Assembly (NCBI RefSeq): GCF_003854965.1
Contig: NZ_RQPI01000006.1
Span: 223,911-287,910 of the forward strand
Origin: Paenibacillus rhizophilus
Lineage (GTDB): Bacteria; Bacillota; Bacilli; Paenibacillales; Paenibacillaceae
DNA length: 64,000 nt
Direction of reading: 5' to 3'
The notes beneath the pieces were generated by a model. The model was not told the DNA's origin. It searched no databases and saw only the letters and a program-made list of their open reading frames with translations. This document shows positions 7,841-16,141 of this stretch, piece by piece. Position 1 is the stretch's first letter, and every line of letters starts with the position of its first letter. A program made the position numbers and the translations under genes.

Positions 7841-8173
7841 ATGAGAATGCAATGGTCTATAATTTTCGGCCTGATTTTTGCGCTGCTGATTGCCCTTTTT
7901 GCCGTCATTAACGTAGATCCGGTGCAGGTGAACTTCGGTTTCAGCATTGTATCGCTCCCCTTGATCCTGGTCATACTCAGCTGCGCGCTGATCGGCGGGG
8001 TAATTGTGGGCTCGTATGGTATTTTCCGCCAGTACAAGCAGCAGAGGAAGATCAAATCATTGACTGCCGAGCTGGCTCAGGCGCAGGAAAGAATTGCCGG
8101 CCTTGAGGCGGCAAACACAGCGGTTACGGTACCCGACAGCCCCCTTTCCGAAGGAACGACCACGTTTAATTGA
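7841..8173 (+). CDS. LapA-domain (DUF1049) membrane protein
   Basis: A 110-residue protein with two transmembrane helices (about 5-24 and 38-60) and a cytoplasmic coiled coil (about 65-95, KSLTAELAQAQERIAGLEAA), the layout of LapA/YciM-partner-type DUF1049 proteins. The loop VINVDPVQVNFGF between the helices matches the family consensus of Asn and Val in this region. GAGGAGG lies before the ATG. It precedes the M42 peptidase by 21 bases and is probably co-transcribed with it. Its role in this organism is unknown. Confidence 0.85.
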   Translation: MRMQWSIIFGLIFALLIALFAVINVDPVQVNFGFSIVSLPLILVILSCALIGGVIVGSYGIFRQYKQQRKIKSLTAELAQAQERIAGLEAANTAVTVPDSPLSEGTTTFN

Positions 8174-8194
8174 TAATAGACAGGAGGACCACCT

Positions 8195-9247
8195 TTGCCA
8201 ATCCTTACGATTCAGCCCAATGAAGATTACATCCTGAACACTCTTAAAAAACTGCTGGAAACGCCGAGCCCAAGCGGCTTCACCCATGCCGTTCTGAAGC
8301 TCGTCGCCGAGGAGGCTGCAGCGCTTAACGTAAACATGTCCTGGAACGAAAAAGGCGGACTTATCCTGAGTGTTGACGGTCTTGATCCTTCCCGCACCGT
8401 CGGACTGAGCGCCCATGTCGATACACTCGGAGCGATGGTCCGTTCCATCCGTCCGGACGGCACTCTGCGCCTGACCACCGTCGGAGGTTTCACGATGTAC
8501 AGCATCGAAAATGAATACTGCGTTATTCACACGCGCAGCGGAAAGACCTATACCGGAACGATTCTGTCGACGCGCCCATCCGCCCACGCCTATCCTGCCG
8601 ATGCCCGTGATATTAAGCGCGTGGAAGAAAATATGGAGGTCCGCATCGACGAAGTGGTTTCAGGCAAGGACGATGTGCTAAAGCTGGGAATCGCCGTGGG
8701 CGATTTCATCTCGTTTGACGCCCGGCCCGTGTTCACGCCAAGCGGTTATATCAAGTCGCGCCATCTGGACGATAAAGCGAGCGTCGCCGCCCTGCTCGGC
8801 CTGCTGGAAAGCATCAAGCGCGAAGGCTGGAAGCCGCTCTACAACCTGTCTCTGCTGATCTCCAATTATGAAGAGGTAGGCCACGGCGCGTCCTGGATTC
8901 CCGGCGAAATCAGCGAGCTGATCGCCGTCGATATGGGCGTCCTGGGCGACGATTTGAGCTGCAAGGAGACCGATGTATCCATCTGCGCCAAGGATTCCAC
9001 CGGCCCGTACGATTATACGATGACCGGACGGCTGATCGAGCTGGCTCAGGGCCTTGGCATCCCTCATGCGGTCGATATTTATCCGCATTACGGTTCCGAC
9101 GCCTCAGCGGCGCTTCATGGCGGCGCCAATATCCGGGCCGCGCTGATTGGCCCCGGTGTTCATGCATCCCACTCCATGGAGCGTACGCACAAGCAGGCCG
9201 TATTCAATACGGCCAAGCTGCTTGCGGCTTATGTGGGAGCGAATTGA
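8195..9247 (+). CDS. M42-family metallo-aminopeptidase
   Basis: A 350-residue co-catalytic zinc peptidase of the M42 (glutamyl aminopeptidase/FrvX/PepA-deblocking) family, expected to form large cytosolic assemblies. Visible metal-site motifs are SAHVDTLGAM near residue 70, the bridging Asp in LDDKASVAALLGLLE near 190, the EE pair in NYEEVGHGAS near 228, and a late His in GVHASHSMERTH. Translation starts at TTG 8195 with AGGAGG 7 bases upstream. A plus-strand terminator closes the transcript. Confidence 0.92.
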   Translation: MPILTIQPNEDYILNTLKKLLETPSPSGFTHAVLKLVAEEAAALNVNMSWNEKGGLILSVDGLDPSRTVGLSAHVDTLGAMVRSIRPDGTLRLTTVGGFTMYSIENEYCVIHTRSGKTYTGTILSTRPSAHAYPADARDIKRVEENMEVRIDEVVSGKDDVLKLGIAVGDFISFDARPVFTPSGYIKSRHLDDKASVAALLGLLESIKREGWKPLYNLSLLISNYEEVGHGASWIPGEISELIAVDMGVLGDDLSCKETDVSICAKDSTGPYDYTMTGRLIELAQGLGIPHAVDIYPHYGSDASAALHGGANIRAALIGPGVHASHSMERTHKQAVFNTAKLLAAYVGAN

Positions 9248-9303
9248 AAGAAATCTGTACTATCTGCTGATGGCTGCGGTATAAAGGCACTTGATTGAAC
9301 TCC

Positions 9304-9339
9304 AAAGCCGGCGTCCGGTTTCCCGGCGCCGGCTTTTTG
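9304..9339 (+). terminator. Terminator after the M42 peptidase
   Basis: AAAGCCGGCG...CGCCGGCTTTTTG forms a 10-bp stem with an inner CCGG pair and a T run in the plus direction. Confidence 0.85.
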
Positions 9340-9371
9340 TGCGGTTATTTCCTGTCATTGACTCCACTCAC

Positions 9372-10385
9372 TCAACGCGCCATTGCCTTCATCTGTTCTC
9401 TTGTCGGAGGCACCATGAAATCCGGTCCGATCGGTTCAGCAATCGTCTGCCGGAGTATTTGGTCGATTTCTTGCATATCTTCATCCGTCAAATGCCAGCC
9501 GTCGATTTTTCCCGGCGTCTCGAGTTGCTCCGGATGCCGAGCCCCCCGAAGAGCGATTCCCACGCCCGGCTGATCGAGCACCCATCGAACGGCCAGCTCG
9601 ATCATCGATCTGCTGTATTTTTCCCGGGCCAGCCGGGTCAGTTGGTCGACCGCCGCCAAATACTGGCCGAATCTGGGCTCCTGGAATTTCGGGTCCATCC
9701 CGCCGCGCATATCGTCACCCTTAAACTTCCGGTCCCGCGTCATTGACCCGGAGAGCAAACCGCGGCACAGGCTGCTGTACAGAAAAGTCGTCACCTTTTC
9801 CTGCCGGCACCATGGCAGCACTTCTTCCTGCGCTCCTCGTTCAAACAAACTCAGCGGCGGTTCGGCCGCATGCAGCGGGGCCGCGGAGCGAAAAGCTTCC
9901 ATCTGCTCAACCGTAAAATTGCTGACACCGATCGCGCGGATTTTGCCGTCATCATATAGTTTTTTCATGGCTTACGCCGTTTCTTCAATATCTACCAGAG
10001 GGTCGGGCCAATGTACCAGGTATACATCGATATAGTCTGTCCGAAGACGTCCCAGCGTCTCCTCCACTTCCTCGATAATACGCTCCTTGCGTCCATCCCT
10101 GTATATCGTTTTGCCTTTCCAGCGCAGGCCCGGCTTGGCGGAAATAATCAGACTGTCCCGATTTCCGCTTTGGGCAAGAGCTTCGCCAATCAGTTCTTCG
10201 GAGTGACCAAGGCCGTAATCGGCAGCGGTATCGATCACATTGATGCCTTTGTCAACCGCTGTATGGATGGTACGGATCGCTTCCTTATCGTCGCTGCCGC
10301 CCCACATTACGCCTCCGATCGGCCATGTGCCGAGTCCAATTCGCGAGGCTTTCATACCGATTCCCGGGATTTGAGTATATTCCAT
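9372..10385 (-). pseudogene. yhdN: Aldo/keto reductase (YhdN/AKR11-like) interrupted by an in-frame stop
   Basis: The N-terminal part (10385 down to 9972) starts MEYTQIPGIGMKASRIGLGT with a GGAG site upstream and runs to VHWPDPLVDIEETA. A TAA at 9972-9974 follows, and then the same frame continues AMKKLYDDGKIRAIGVSN to the normal C-terminus (EPIGPDFMVPPTREQMK) at 9372. In B. subtilis YhdN and relatives the interrupted segment reads EETAE followed by a hydrophobic residue, so a Glu codon (GAA) appears to have become TAA by one base change. Everything else looks intact: catalytic Asp and Tyr near DTAADYG, and Lys in SAKPG. Either this is a very recent pseudogene, the stop is read through, or it is a sequencing error. 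A 198-residue C-terminal piece could start at ATG 9966-9968 but would lack the catalytic residues. Confidence 0.85.
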
Positions 10386-10484
10386 GTCTCTCCACTCCAT
10401 TCTTGTTGTAAAATCAAATCCTTTTATGTGAGTACCCGCTCTGAGTAAATTTAAACGCGAAAAGATAGCGATAGGAGTCAGGAA

Positions 10485-10522
10485 TAAAAAAACCTGCATA
10501 CCCCCGTAGGGATGTGCAGGCT
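10485..10522 (-). terminator. Terminator after the C-S lyase gene
   Basis: On the minus strand, CCTGCACATCCC pairs with GGGGTATGCAGG and is followed by TTTTTTTATT. Confidence 0.85.
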
Positions 10523-10547
10523 TATTACTTTTTAAACGGATCTCAAA

Positions 10548-11729
10548 TTATTTGACGGGATAAGCTGCCGCCGCAGCGCAGAAACGCTCCAGGGCCGTCT
10601 CCAAAATGGATCTCGGGCAGGCCACATTAATCCGCAGATAACCTTCCCCTTCGCTTCCGTACACCGACCCTTCATTGAAGGCAACGCCGGCCTCTTGGTA
10701 CATCAGTTTTTTGAGTCCTGCTCCGTTAAGGCCCAGCGCCCGGCAGTCGATCCACAGCAGGTAGGTAGCCTCGGGCTTCATGACTTTGACTTGTGGCAGG
10801 TGCTCTGCGAGATAAGAGGTAGCGTAGTCGATGTTGCCGTTGATGTAGGAGATCAGCTCATCGACCCACTCGGCGCCTTCGTTATAGGCCGCTTCAACGG
10901 CATCCTGGGCGAAAAAGCTGGCCATATGCAGACTAAGCGTTTTGATCCGCGTCTCAAATTTCCGCTTGATTTCCGGGCTCGACGCCACGATAAAAGAGGA
11001 ATGAATGCCGGGCAAATTGAAGGTTTTCGTTGGAGCCAGCGCCATCAGCGTAATGTCCGACAGTTCCTTGGACAGCGAAGCGAATGGAATATGCTTGTAC
11101 CCGGGCAGCGCCAGATCGCAGTGGATTTCATCGGAAACAACCGTGACCCTGTACTGCAGACATAACTCCCCGAGCCGCAGCAGCTCCTCGCGCTCCCATA
11201 CCCGTCCTCCGGGATTATGCGGACTGCACAGCAGCAGCAGCTTGGCGCCGCCCTTCATCAGCCCTTCCAGCTGCTCATAGTCCATCTCATAGCGTCCGTT
11301 CCGCAGCACGAGCGGATTGTCTGCAACTTTGCGGCCGTTCATTTTGATGACATCATAGAATGGATAATATACCGGCGATTGCAAAATAACCTCGGCTCCC
11401 GGATCGCTGAACAGCTCGACCGCCAGGCTGAGTGTAGTCACGATGCCGGGCGATTGAGCGATCCAATCCTTTGATATCTCCCAGTCATGTCGGCGGCGGA
11501 ACCATCCGACAATCGACTCTATGTACGAGCCGCTGGGGACGCAATATCCGTAAATGCCGTGCTCGGCGCGGCGAACCAGCGTTTCTTTTACGGCCGGAGG
11601 ACTCTCGAAGTCCATATCCGCCACCCACAGCGGTAAAATATCCTTGTTACCGAACAGTTTCTCCGCCTGATCCCATTTGTAGGAATGCGTATTGCTACGG
11701 TCCAGGACACGGTCAAAATCATACTTCAA
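10548..11729 (-). CDS. patB: PatB/MalY-type PLP-dependent C-S lyase (cystathionine beta-lyase)
   Basis: A fold-type I PLP enzyme expected to split C-S bonds of cystathionine or related thioethers, giving a thiol, pyruvate and ammonia. The N-terminus has the family pattern SYKWD...LPLWVADMDF. Other motifs are SPGIV, SPHNPGG, VSDEIHCDL and the PLP-binding lysine in ALAPTKTFNLPG (about residue 235). I chose TTG at 11727-11729 because GGGGTG lies at a suitable distance; a GTG nine bases upstream has its G-run directly against it. 393 residues is normal. It lies downstream of the ABC-F gene with only about 27 bases between, so it may be part of that message. Confidence 0.9.
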   Translation of the reverse strand: MKYDFDRVLDRSNTHSYKWDQAEKLFGNKDILPLWVADMDFESPPAVKETLVRRAEHGIYGYCVPSGSYIESIVGWFRRRHDWEISKDWIAQSPGIVTTLSLAVELFSDPGAEVILQSPVYYPFYDVIKMNGRKVADNPLVLRNGRYEMDYEQLEGLMKGGAKLLLLCSPHNPGGRVWEREELLRLGELCLQYRVTVVSDEIHCDLALPGYKHIPFASLSKELSDITLMALAPTKTFNLPGIHSSFIVASSPEIKRKFETRIKTLSLHMASFFAQDAVEAAYNEGAEWVDELISYINGNIDYATSYLAEHLPQVKVMKPEATYLLWIDCRALGLNGAGLKKLMYQEAGVAFNEGSVYGSEGEGYLRINVACPRSILETALERFCAAAAAYPVK

Positions 11730-11756
11730 AGCAGTCACCCCATCTTTAGATTTCGG

Positions 11757-13697
11757 TTACGATTTGTTCGCGATTTTCTCCGCCAGTTCGTTCAAGTACG
11801 TCCAGCGCTCCATCAGCCGTTCCAGCTCCGCCTCGGCCGCGCGCTGCTCTTCCACCAATTCCTGCAGCTTCGCGGAATCGGCAAAAGCCGCTTCCATCTG
11901 CGCCGCAATGGAGCTTAAACGCTGTTCGGCCTTCTCGACGAGACCGTCGATCTCTTCATACTCCCGCTGTTCCTTGAAAGAAAACTTCAGCTTTTCACGG
12001 GCCGGCGCCTGAGCGCTGTTCCCTTGGGAAGATTGACCGCCTTCGCTCCGTTTGGGCCCCGCATCCTCTTTCCCGACGGCTGCTGAACCGCGGGCGGGCG
12101 CGTTCTTGGCCAGCCACTCTTCATACTCGCTGTAATCGCCGACATGAACACGGATCCCCCCGTCCTCAAACGCGATGATCTTGTCCACCGTCCGGTCCAG
12201 GAAGAACCGGTCATGCGAGACAGTCAGGACGACTCCCGGAAATTCATCCAGATAGTCCTCCAAGATAGCAAGCGTGCCGATGTCCAGATCATTGGTCGGC
12301 TCGTCCAGCAGCAGCACATTGGGAGCGCTCATCAGTACGCGAAGAAGATACAGTCTTCTCTTCTCTCCGCCGGACAGCTTCGAGATCGGTGTCCACTGCA
12401 TTGCGGGCGGAAAGAGGAACCTCTCCAGCATCTGGGCCGCAGTAATGGCGGAGCCGTCCGCCGTACGCACGACCTCCGCCTCTTCCTTGATGTATTCGAT
12501 CACCCGCAGCGAATCGTCCATGTCTTGATGCTCCTGGGTAAAATACCCCAGCTTCACGGTCGGACCCAGCACAACCTCGCCGCTGTCCGGCTGAAGCTTG
12601 CCTGCTATCAGGTTCAGCAGCGTCGATTTGCCGCTGCCGTTCGGGCCGACGATGCCTACGCGGTCCTGTGGAACGGCGATATAGCTCAAATTCTCGATGA
12701 GTGTCCGCCCGCTCCGGGACATCGTCATATCCTCAATTTCGAGTATTTTCCGCCCCAATCTGGTCGAGGCGGCGGAAATCTCCAGCTGGCTGCCGGAGGA
12801 TACGCCCTGCTGATCCTTCAGCTTCTCGAAGCGGTCGATTCTCGCCTTCTGCTTCGTGGACCGCGCCTTGGCGCCGCGTCTGATCCAGGCCAGCTCGCTG
12901 CGCAGCAGATTCTGCCGTTTCTGTTCGGAAGCGGCTTCCCGCTCTTCGCGTTCGGCTTTCAGTTCCAGGAAGCGGGAATAGTTCGCTTCATAGCGGAACA
13001 GCCGTCCCTGATCCAGCTCCAGCATAACACCCGCCACCCGCTCCAGAAAGTAGCGGTCATGGGTAACCATCAGCAGCGCGCCGCGCCGCTTCTGCAAATA
13101 CTGCTCCAGCCAGGCGACCGAGGATGTGTCGATATGGTTGGTGGGCTCGTCCAGAATGAGCAGCTCCGACGGGGTAATCAGGGCCGCCGCCAGCGCGACC
13201 CGCTTGCGCTGTCCGCCGGAGAGCGACTCCATGCGCGCGTCAAACTGCTGGATGCCAAGCTTGGACAGCACGCTTTTCGCTTCGCTCTCCAGATGCCAAA
13301 CTCCCGCGGCGTCGATATCTTGACCTAGGCGGATCAGCTCTTGCTCCAATTCGTCATTGCCCGGCTCGGCTTCCAACCGGGCCGTCGTCTCCATGTACCG
13401 CCGCATGACGGCCAGCTCCGGATTGTCCCCGGCGAATACCTGCTGAAGCACGGTATATTCCGGGTTATAAGGCGGGTTCTGCGACAGAAATTGTACGCGC
13501 ACATCATTGCCGATGGCGATTTGCCCCTCGTCGGGACTTTCAAGTCCGGCGATAATCCGCAGAAGCGTCGATTTGCCGGTCCCGTTCACGCCAATGACGC
13601 CGATCTTGTCACGGTCTTCCATTCCAAAGGATGCGTCCTGGAACAGCACTTTTTCTCCGTAGCTTTTGACAAGGTGCTCCACGGTCATAATATTCAT
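11757..13697 (-). CDS. ABC-F ATPase (YfmR/Uup-like)
   Basis: A 646-residue soluble protein with two ABC ATPase domains in tandem and no membrane segments. Walker A motifs are GVNGTGKST (36-44) and GPNGSGKST in the second half; signatures are LSGGQRKR and LSGGEKRR. Between them lies a charged interdomain linker (ERVAGVMLELDQGRLF then a basic helical arm near KARSTKQKARIDRFEKLKDQ). The last 100 residues form a charged coiled coil, as in YfmR/Uup. ABC-F proteins act on the ribosome. YfmR relatives help at difficult peptide sequences, whereas resistance-type members protect from antibiotics; the long C-terminal coiled coil favours the former. Confidence 0.92.
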   Translation of the reverse strand: MNIMTVEHLVKSYGEKVLFQDASFGMEDRDKIGVIGVNGTGKSTLLRIIAGLESPDEGQIAIGNDVRVQFLSQNPPYNPEYTVLQQVFAGDNPELAVMRRYMETTARLEAEPGNDELEQELIRLGQDIDAAGVWHLESEAKSVLSKLGIQQFDARMESLSGGQRKRVALAAALITPSELLILDEPTNHIDTSSVAWLEQYLQKRRGALLMVTHDRYFLERVAGVMLELDQGRLFRYEANYSRFLELKAEREEREAASEQKRQNLLRSELAWIRRGAKARSTKQKARIDRFEKLKDQQGVSSGSQLEISAASTRLGRKILEIEDMTMSRSGRTLIENLSYIAVPQDRVGIVGPNGSGKSTLLNLIAGKLQPDSGEVVLGPTVKLGYFTQEHQDMDDSLRVIEYIKEEAEVVRTADGSAITAAQMLERFLFPPAMQWTPISKLSGGEKRRLYLLRVLMSAPNVLLLDEPTNDLDIGTLAILEDYLDEFPGVVLTVSHDRFFLDRTVDKIIAFEDGGIRVHVGDYSEYEEWLAKNAPARGSAAVGKEDAGPKRSEGGQSSQGNSAQAPAREKLKFSFKEQREYEEIDGLVEKAEQRLSSIAAQMEAAFADSAKLQELVEEQRAAEAELERLMERWTYLNELAEKIANKS

Positions 13698-13736
13698 GGT
13701 TGTTGTTCGCCTTCCCTATATATTTGAAACTGATAA

Positions 13737-14540
13737 TCAAATCAGCCTGCTAATCAGCAGCGCCACAGCTCCACCGGCGATTGAGCTGATCGCGTTCACG
13801 GCATCGTTGTTCATCCACCGCCAGCCTCTGGCATGCACGGTAGGGATGCCACAATGGACCTCGCTTTCCACTTCACGCCCGCATACGGCGCAAAGGTTCA
13901 TCTTCTGAACCGTTGCGCCAAGCAGGGAATCGGCAAAAGCGCCAACGAATCCTCCGAAGAGGCCCGCAGCCGCCAGGGCAGTGAAAGACTGCCCTGTCAT
14001 TCCCGATAACTGCTGAAGAATCCACGAAGCCGCGCCGATGATGACGCCGCCCGCCGCTGCCGCAAGTGTGCCTGGAAGCGAGACGCCGCCGGATGCCCCG
14101 GTCGGAAGCTTCCTGCCGGTCAATATCGAGCGCGGCGGCTTTCCGCTCAAGGTGCCGATTTCTGTCGCCCACGTATCTGCGGTGACCGTCGCCATTACGC
14201 CGACGAAGAGCAGTTCCCACGCAGGCTGAGGATTAAAGGCGTTCAGCAGAACAAGCAGCATGCCGAGGCCGCCGTTGGCGAATACCTGGCCCGCGTCCCG
14301 CCTGCCCGTCTTCGCGTACGACCGTTCCAGCTCCTCCTTGTGCTCTGCTCTGAGTTTCGACAGCAGGCTGGAGGAGATGAAAAACAGCAGCAGTATCCCG
14401 AACCAAAAAGCGTTACCCGCTCCAAAATAAATGGCACCCATGACCACGGCGGCAAGCATGCCGGAGAGGCTCAGCGATCCCTTGATATACGCGGCTCCGG
14501 CAACAAACAATGCGCCCAAGATGCCGATTACCCACTGCAT
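13737..14540 (-). CDS. DUF92 family membrane protein
   Basis: A 267-residue integral membrane protein of the DUF92/TMEM19 type, with about six hydrophobic segments. Family-like features are GRRDAGQVFANGG, the ATVTADTWATEIG motif, SGGVSLPGTLAA and a late FADSLLGATVQ. Near the C-terminus is a short segment with two Cys (CAVCGREVESEVHCG). The ATG at 14538-14540 is preferred because GGAG lies 8 bases upstream; a TTG 27 bases earlier lacks a good site. The function is unproven; plant and bacterial relatives include phytyl-phosphate kinase-like enzymes (VTE6), but that role is not shown here. Confidence 0.85.
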   Translation of the reverse strand: MQWVIGILGALFVAGAAYIKGSLSLSGMLAAVVMGAIYFGAGNAFWFGILLLFFISSSLLSKLRAEHKEELERSYAKTGRRDAGQVFANGGLGMLLVLLNAFNPQPAWELLFVGVMATVTADTWATEIGTLSGKPPRSILTGRKLPTGASGGVSLPGTLAAAAGGVIIGAASWILQQLSGMTGQSFTALAAAGLFGGFVGAFADSLLGATVQKMNLCAVCGREVESEVHCGIPTVHARGWRWMNNDAVNAISSIAGGAVALLISRLI

Positions 14541-14574
14541 GGCTTCAGCTCCAGTAATATGTCCCAAGATCCCA

Positions 14575-15204
14575 TTAGCCGATCAGGCAGGTGCCCATCA
14601 GCCGATCGCCCCAATACAGCTCGAACGTATCGCCCGGAAGGGTTGGACCGACGCCTGCAGGCGTCCCGGTAAAGATCACATCGTCTTTGCCCAGCCCGTA
14701 GCGGGTGCCGATAAAGTCCACAATCGTCTGCAGCGAAAAGATCATGTTCTTCACATTCCCCCGCTGGACTTCTTCCCCGTTCTTGCGGACCGTAAAATCG
14801 GTATTCTCCAGTTCTTCTTTGGAAGGAAAAGCGATGTAAGGGCTCAGAGGCGCGGCATTCCGGAAACCTTTGGCTGGCGTCCAGGGAAGTCCTCTTTTTT
14901 GCAGATCGTTATGGATGTCCCGCAGCGTGAAATCAAGCCCCAAAGCCATGGTATCCACCAGCTCTTCCACACTGATGCCCGGAACGTAGTCGCGCGCGAT
15001 GCGCAGCACAAGCTCCCCTTCATAATGCACCTGTCCAGAACCCTGAGGCAGCTGAATGGTTTTTTTGTCGAGAGGAACGGCGGCATGGGACGGCTTCAAA
15101 AAAATCAGCGGTTCTGCCGGCACTTGGTTGCCGAGCTCCTCCGCATGGAGTTTATAGTTTCGTCCCACACAGTATAAGGTGTTTACAGCAGCGCACATTG
15201 ACAT
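14575..15204 (-). CDS. Fumarylacetoacetate hydrolase-family protein
   Basis: A 209-residue single-domain FAH protein. The start TLYCVGRNYKLHAEELGN, FLKPSHA, the metal-binding HYEGELVLRI (about residues 61-70) and the C-terminal DVIFTGTPAGVGP motif are all characteristic. Members hydrolyse or decarboxylate acylpyruvates and oxaloacetate with Mg2+. The exact substrate cannot be assigned. It sits between the glycerophosphodiesterase gene (32-base gap) and DUF92 in a minus-strand run, which does not point to a specific pathway. Confidence 0.9.
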   Translation of the reverse strand: MSMCAAVNTLYCVGRNYKLHAEELGNQVPAEPLIFLKPSHAAVPLDKKTIQLPQGSGQVHYEGELVLRIARDYVPGISVEELVDTMALGLDFTLRDIHNDLQKRGLPWTPAKGFRNAAPLSPYIAFPSKEELENTDFTVRKNGEEVQRGNVKNMIFSLQTIVDFIGTRYGLGKDDVIFTGTPAGVGPTLPGDTFELYWGDRLMGTCLIG

Positions 15205-15236
15205 TCAGCTCTCTTTCCACTCGATTTATTTATCAT

Positions 15237-15968
15237 TCATACTCCCAAAAACGTATCGCCCCATACATCCGGACGGTTCGTACATATCATTATATCAGAA
15301 TGCATGTCCGCAAGGCGACGCATCTCCTTCGCTTTGTTCACCGTCCAGGCCATGATTCCCACTCCGCGGGCCGACAAAAATCGGGCCAATCCTGGAGTCA
15401 GACGAGAAAAGCCGATGGATAAAAAAGAGCAGTCCAGTTCCCGCACACGCCCGGCGGGATCGCCCCACCTTGAATCGAAGATCAGTCCCCGGCGGACAGC
15501 GGGATCGGCTTCTTGGCATCTGCGCAGCGTCCCGGGATCGAAAGAGGTCAGCACGACCTCCCCTGTCATCCCCTTGGAGGCAAGCAGTTCTGTTACCGTC
15601 TTTTCGATGCCGGGATACAGGTTGCCTGCATTCTTCAGCTCGATATTGAGCCGCAGCCGTTCTTTGCACAGCTCCAGCACTTCCTCCAGCGAAGGAATCT
15701 TTTCGCCTCGAAAAATACGGCTCTTCCACCCTCCGGCGTCGAGCTGCCGCAACTGGCTCCAATCCATGTCCTTCACTTTGCCGTGGCCGTTGGTGGTGCG
15801 GTCCAAACTGTAATCATGGATCACAACGGGAACCCCGTCTCTCGTCAGCTGAACATCGATTTCCATCCAGGATACATACGGAAGTTCCATCGCCATACGG
15901 ATTGCGGCAAACGTATTCTCCGGAGCCTTGCCGGAAAACCCCCGATGGGCGACGCACAAGTTGTTCAT
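15237..15968 (-). CDS. Glycerophosphodiester phosphodiesterase
   Basis: Hydrolyses glycerophosphodiesters to glycerol 3-phosphate and an alcohol. The 243-residue protein has AHRGFSGKAPENT at 8-20 (catalytic His and Arg), the metal-binding EIDVQLTRDGVPVVIHD at 37-53, LDRTTNGHG after it and LNIELK near 100. No signal peptide is visible, so it is probably cytosolic, like UgpQ. GGGAGGG precedes the ATG. Confidence 0.93.
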   Translation of the reverse strand: MNNLCVAHRGFSGKAPENTFAAIRMAMELPYVSWMEIDVQLTRDGVPVVIHDYSLDRTTNGHGKVKDMDWSQLRQLDAGGWKSRIFRGEKIPSLEEVLELCKERLRLNIELKNAGNLYPGIEKTVTELLASKGMTGEVVLTSFDPGTLRRCQEADPAVRRGLIFDSRWGDPAGRVRELDCSFLSIGFSRLTPGLARFLSARGVGIMAWTVNKAKEMRRLADMHSDIMICTNRPDVWGDTFLGV

Positions 15969-15991
15969 CTTAGAGCAGCCCTCCCGTAAAA

Positions 15992-16048
15992 TAGCCCCGC
16001 ATAAGCTCCGGCAGGCTTCGAAGCCTGCCCAGAATCTTTGCGGGGATC
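15992..16048 (-). terminator. Two-tier hairpin after the capA-like gene
   Basis: On the minus strand an outer stem CCCCGCA/TGCGGGG encloses a perfect inner stem GGCAGGCTTCGAAGCCTGCC, followed by CTATTTTA. The T run is interrupted. It probably terminates or attenuates the capA-like transcript before the phosphodiesterase gene; a structured regulatory RNA is a less likely alternative. Confidence 0.5.
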
Positions 16049-16141
16049 CCGATAAAGAATAAGTTGCTTTATGTTTCCGATCAATCTAAAAAGCGGATTG
16101 TTTCTTGTCAAAGGTCAGCGCGTAGTCAACAGCTAATTCGG

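Noticed and set aside
7714..7911. Short ORF covering the pepF terminator
   Set aside because: It overlaps the terminator and the next gene's ribosome site, and has no ribosome site of its own.
12144..13328. 394-codon plus-strand ORF inside the ABC-F gene
   Set aside because: Antisense shadow of a gene with both Walker A and signature motifs.
14431..15177. Plus-strand ORF over the FAH-family gene
   Set aside because: Antisense shadow; the FAH gene on the other strand has full family motifs.
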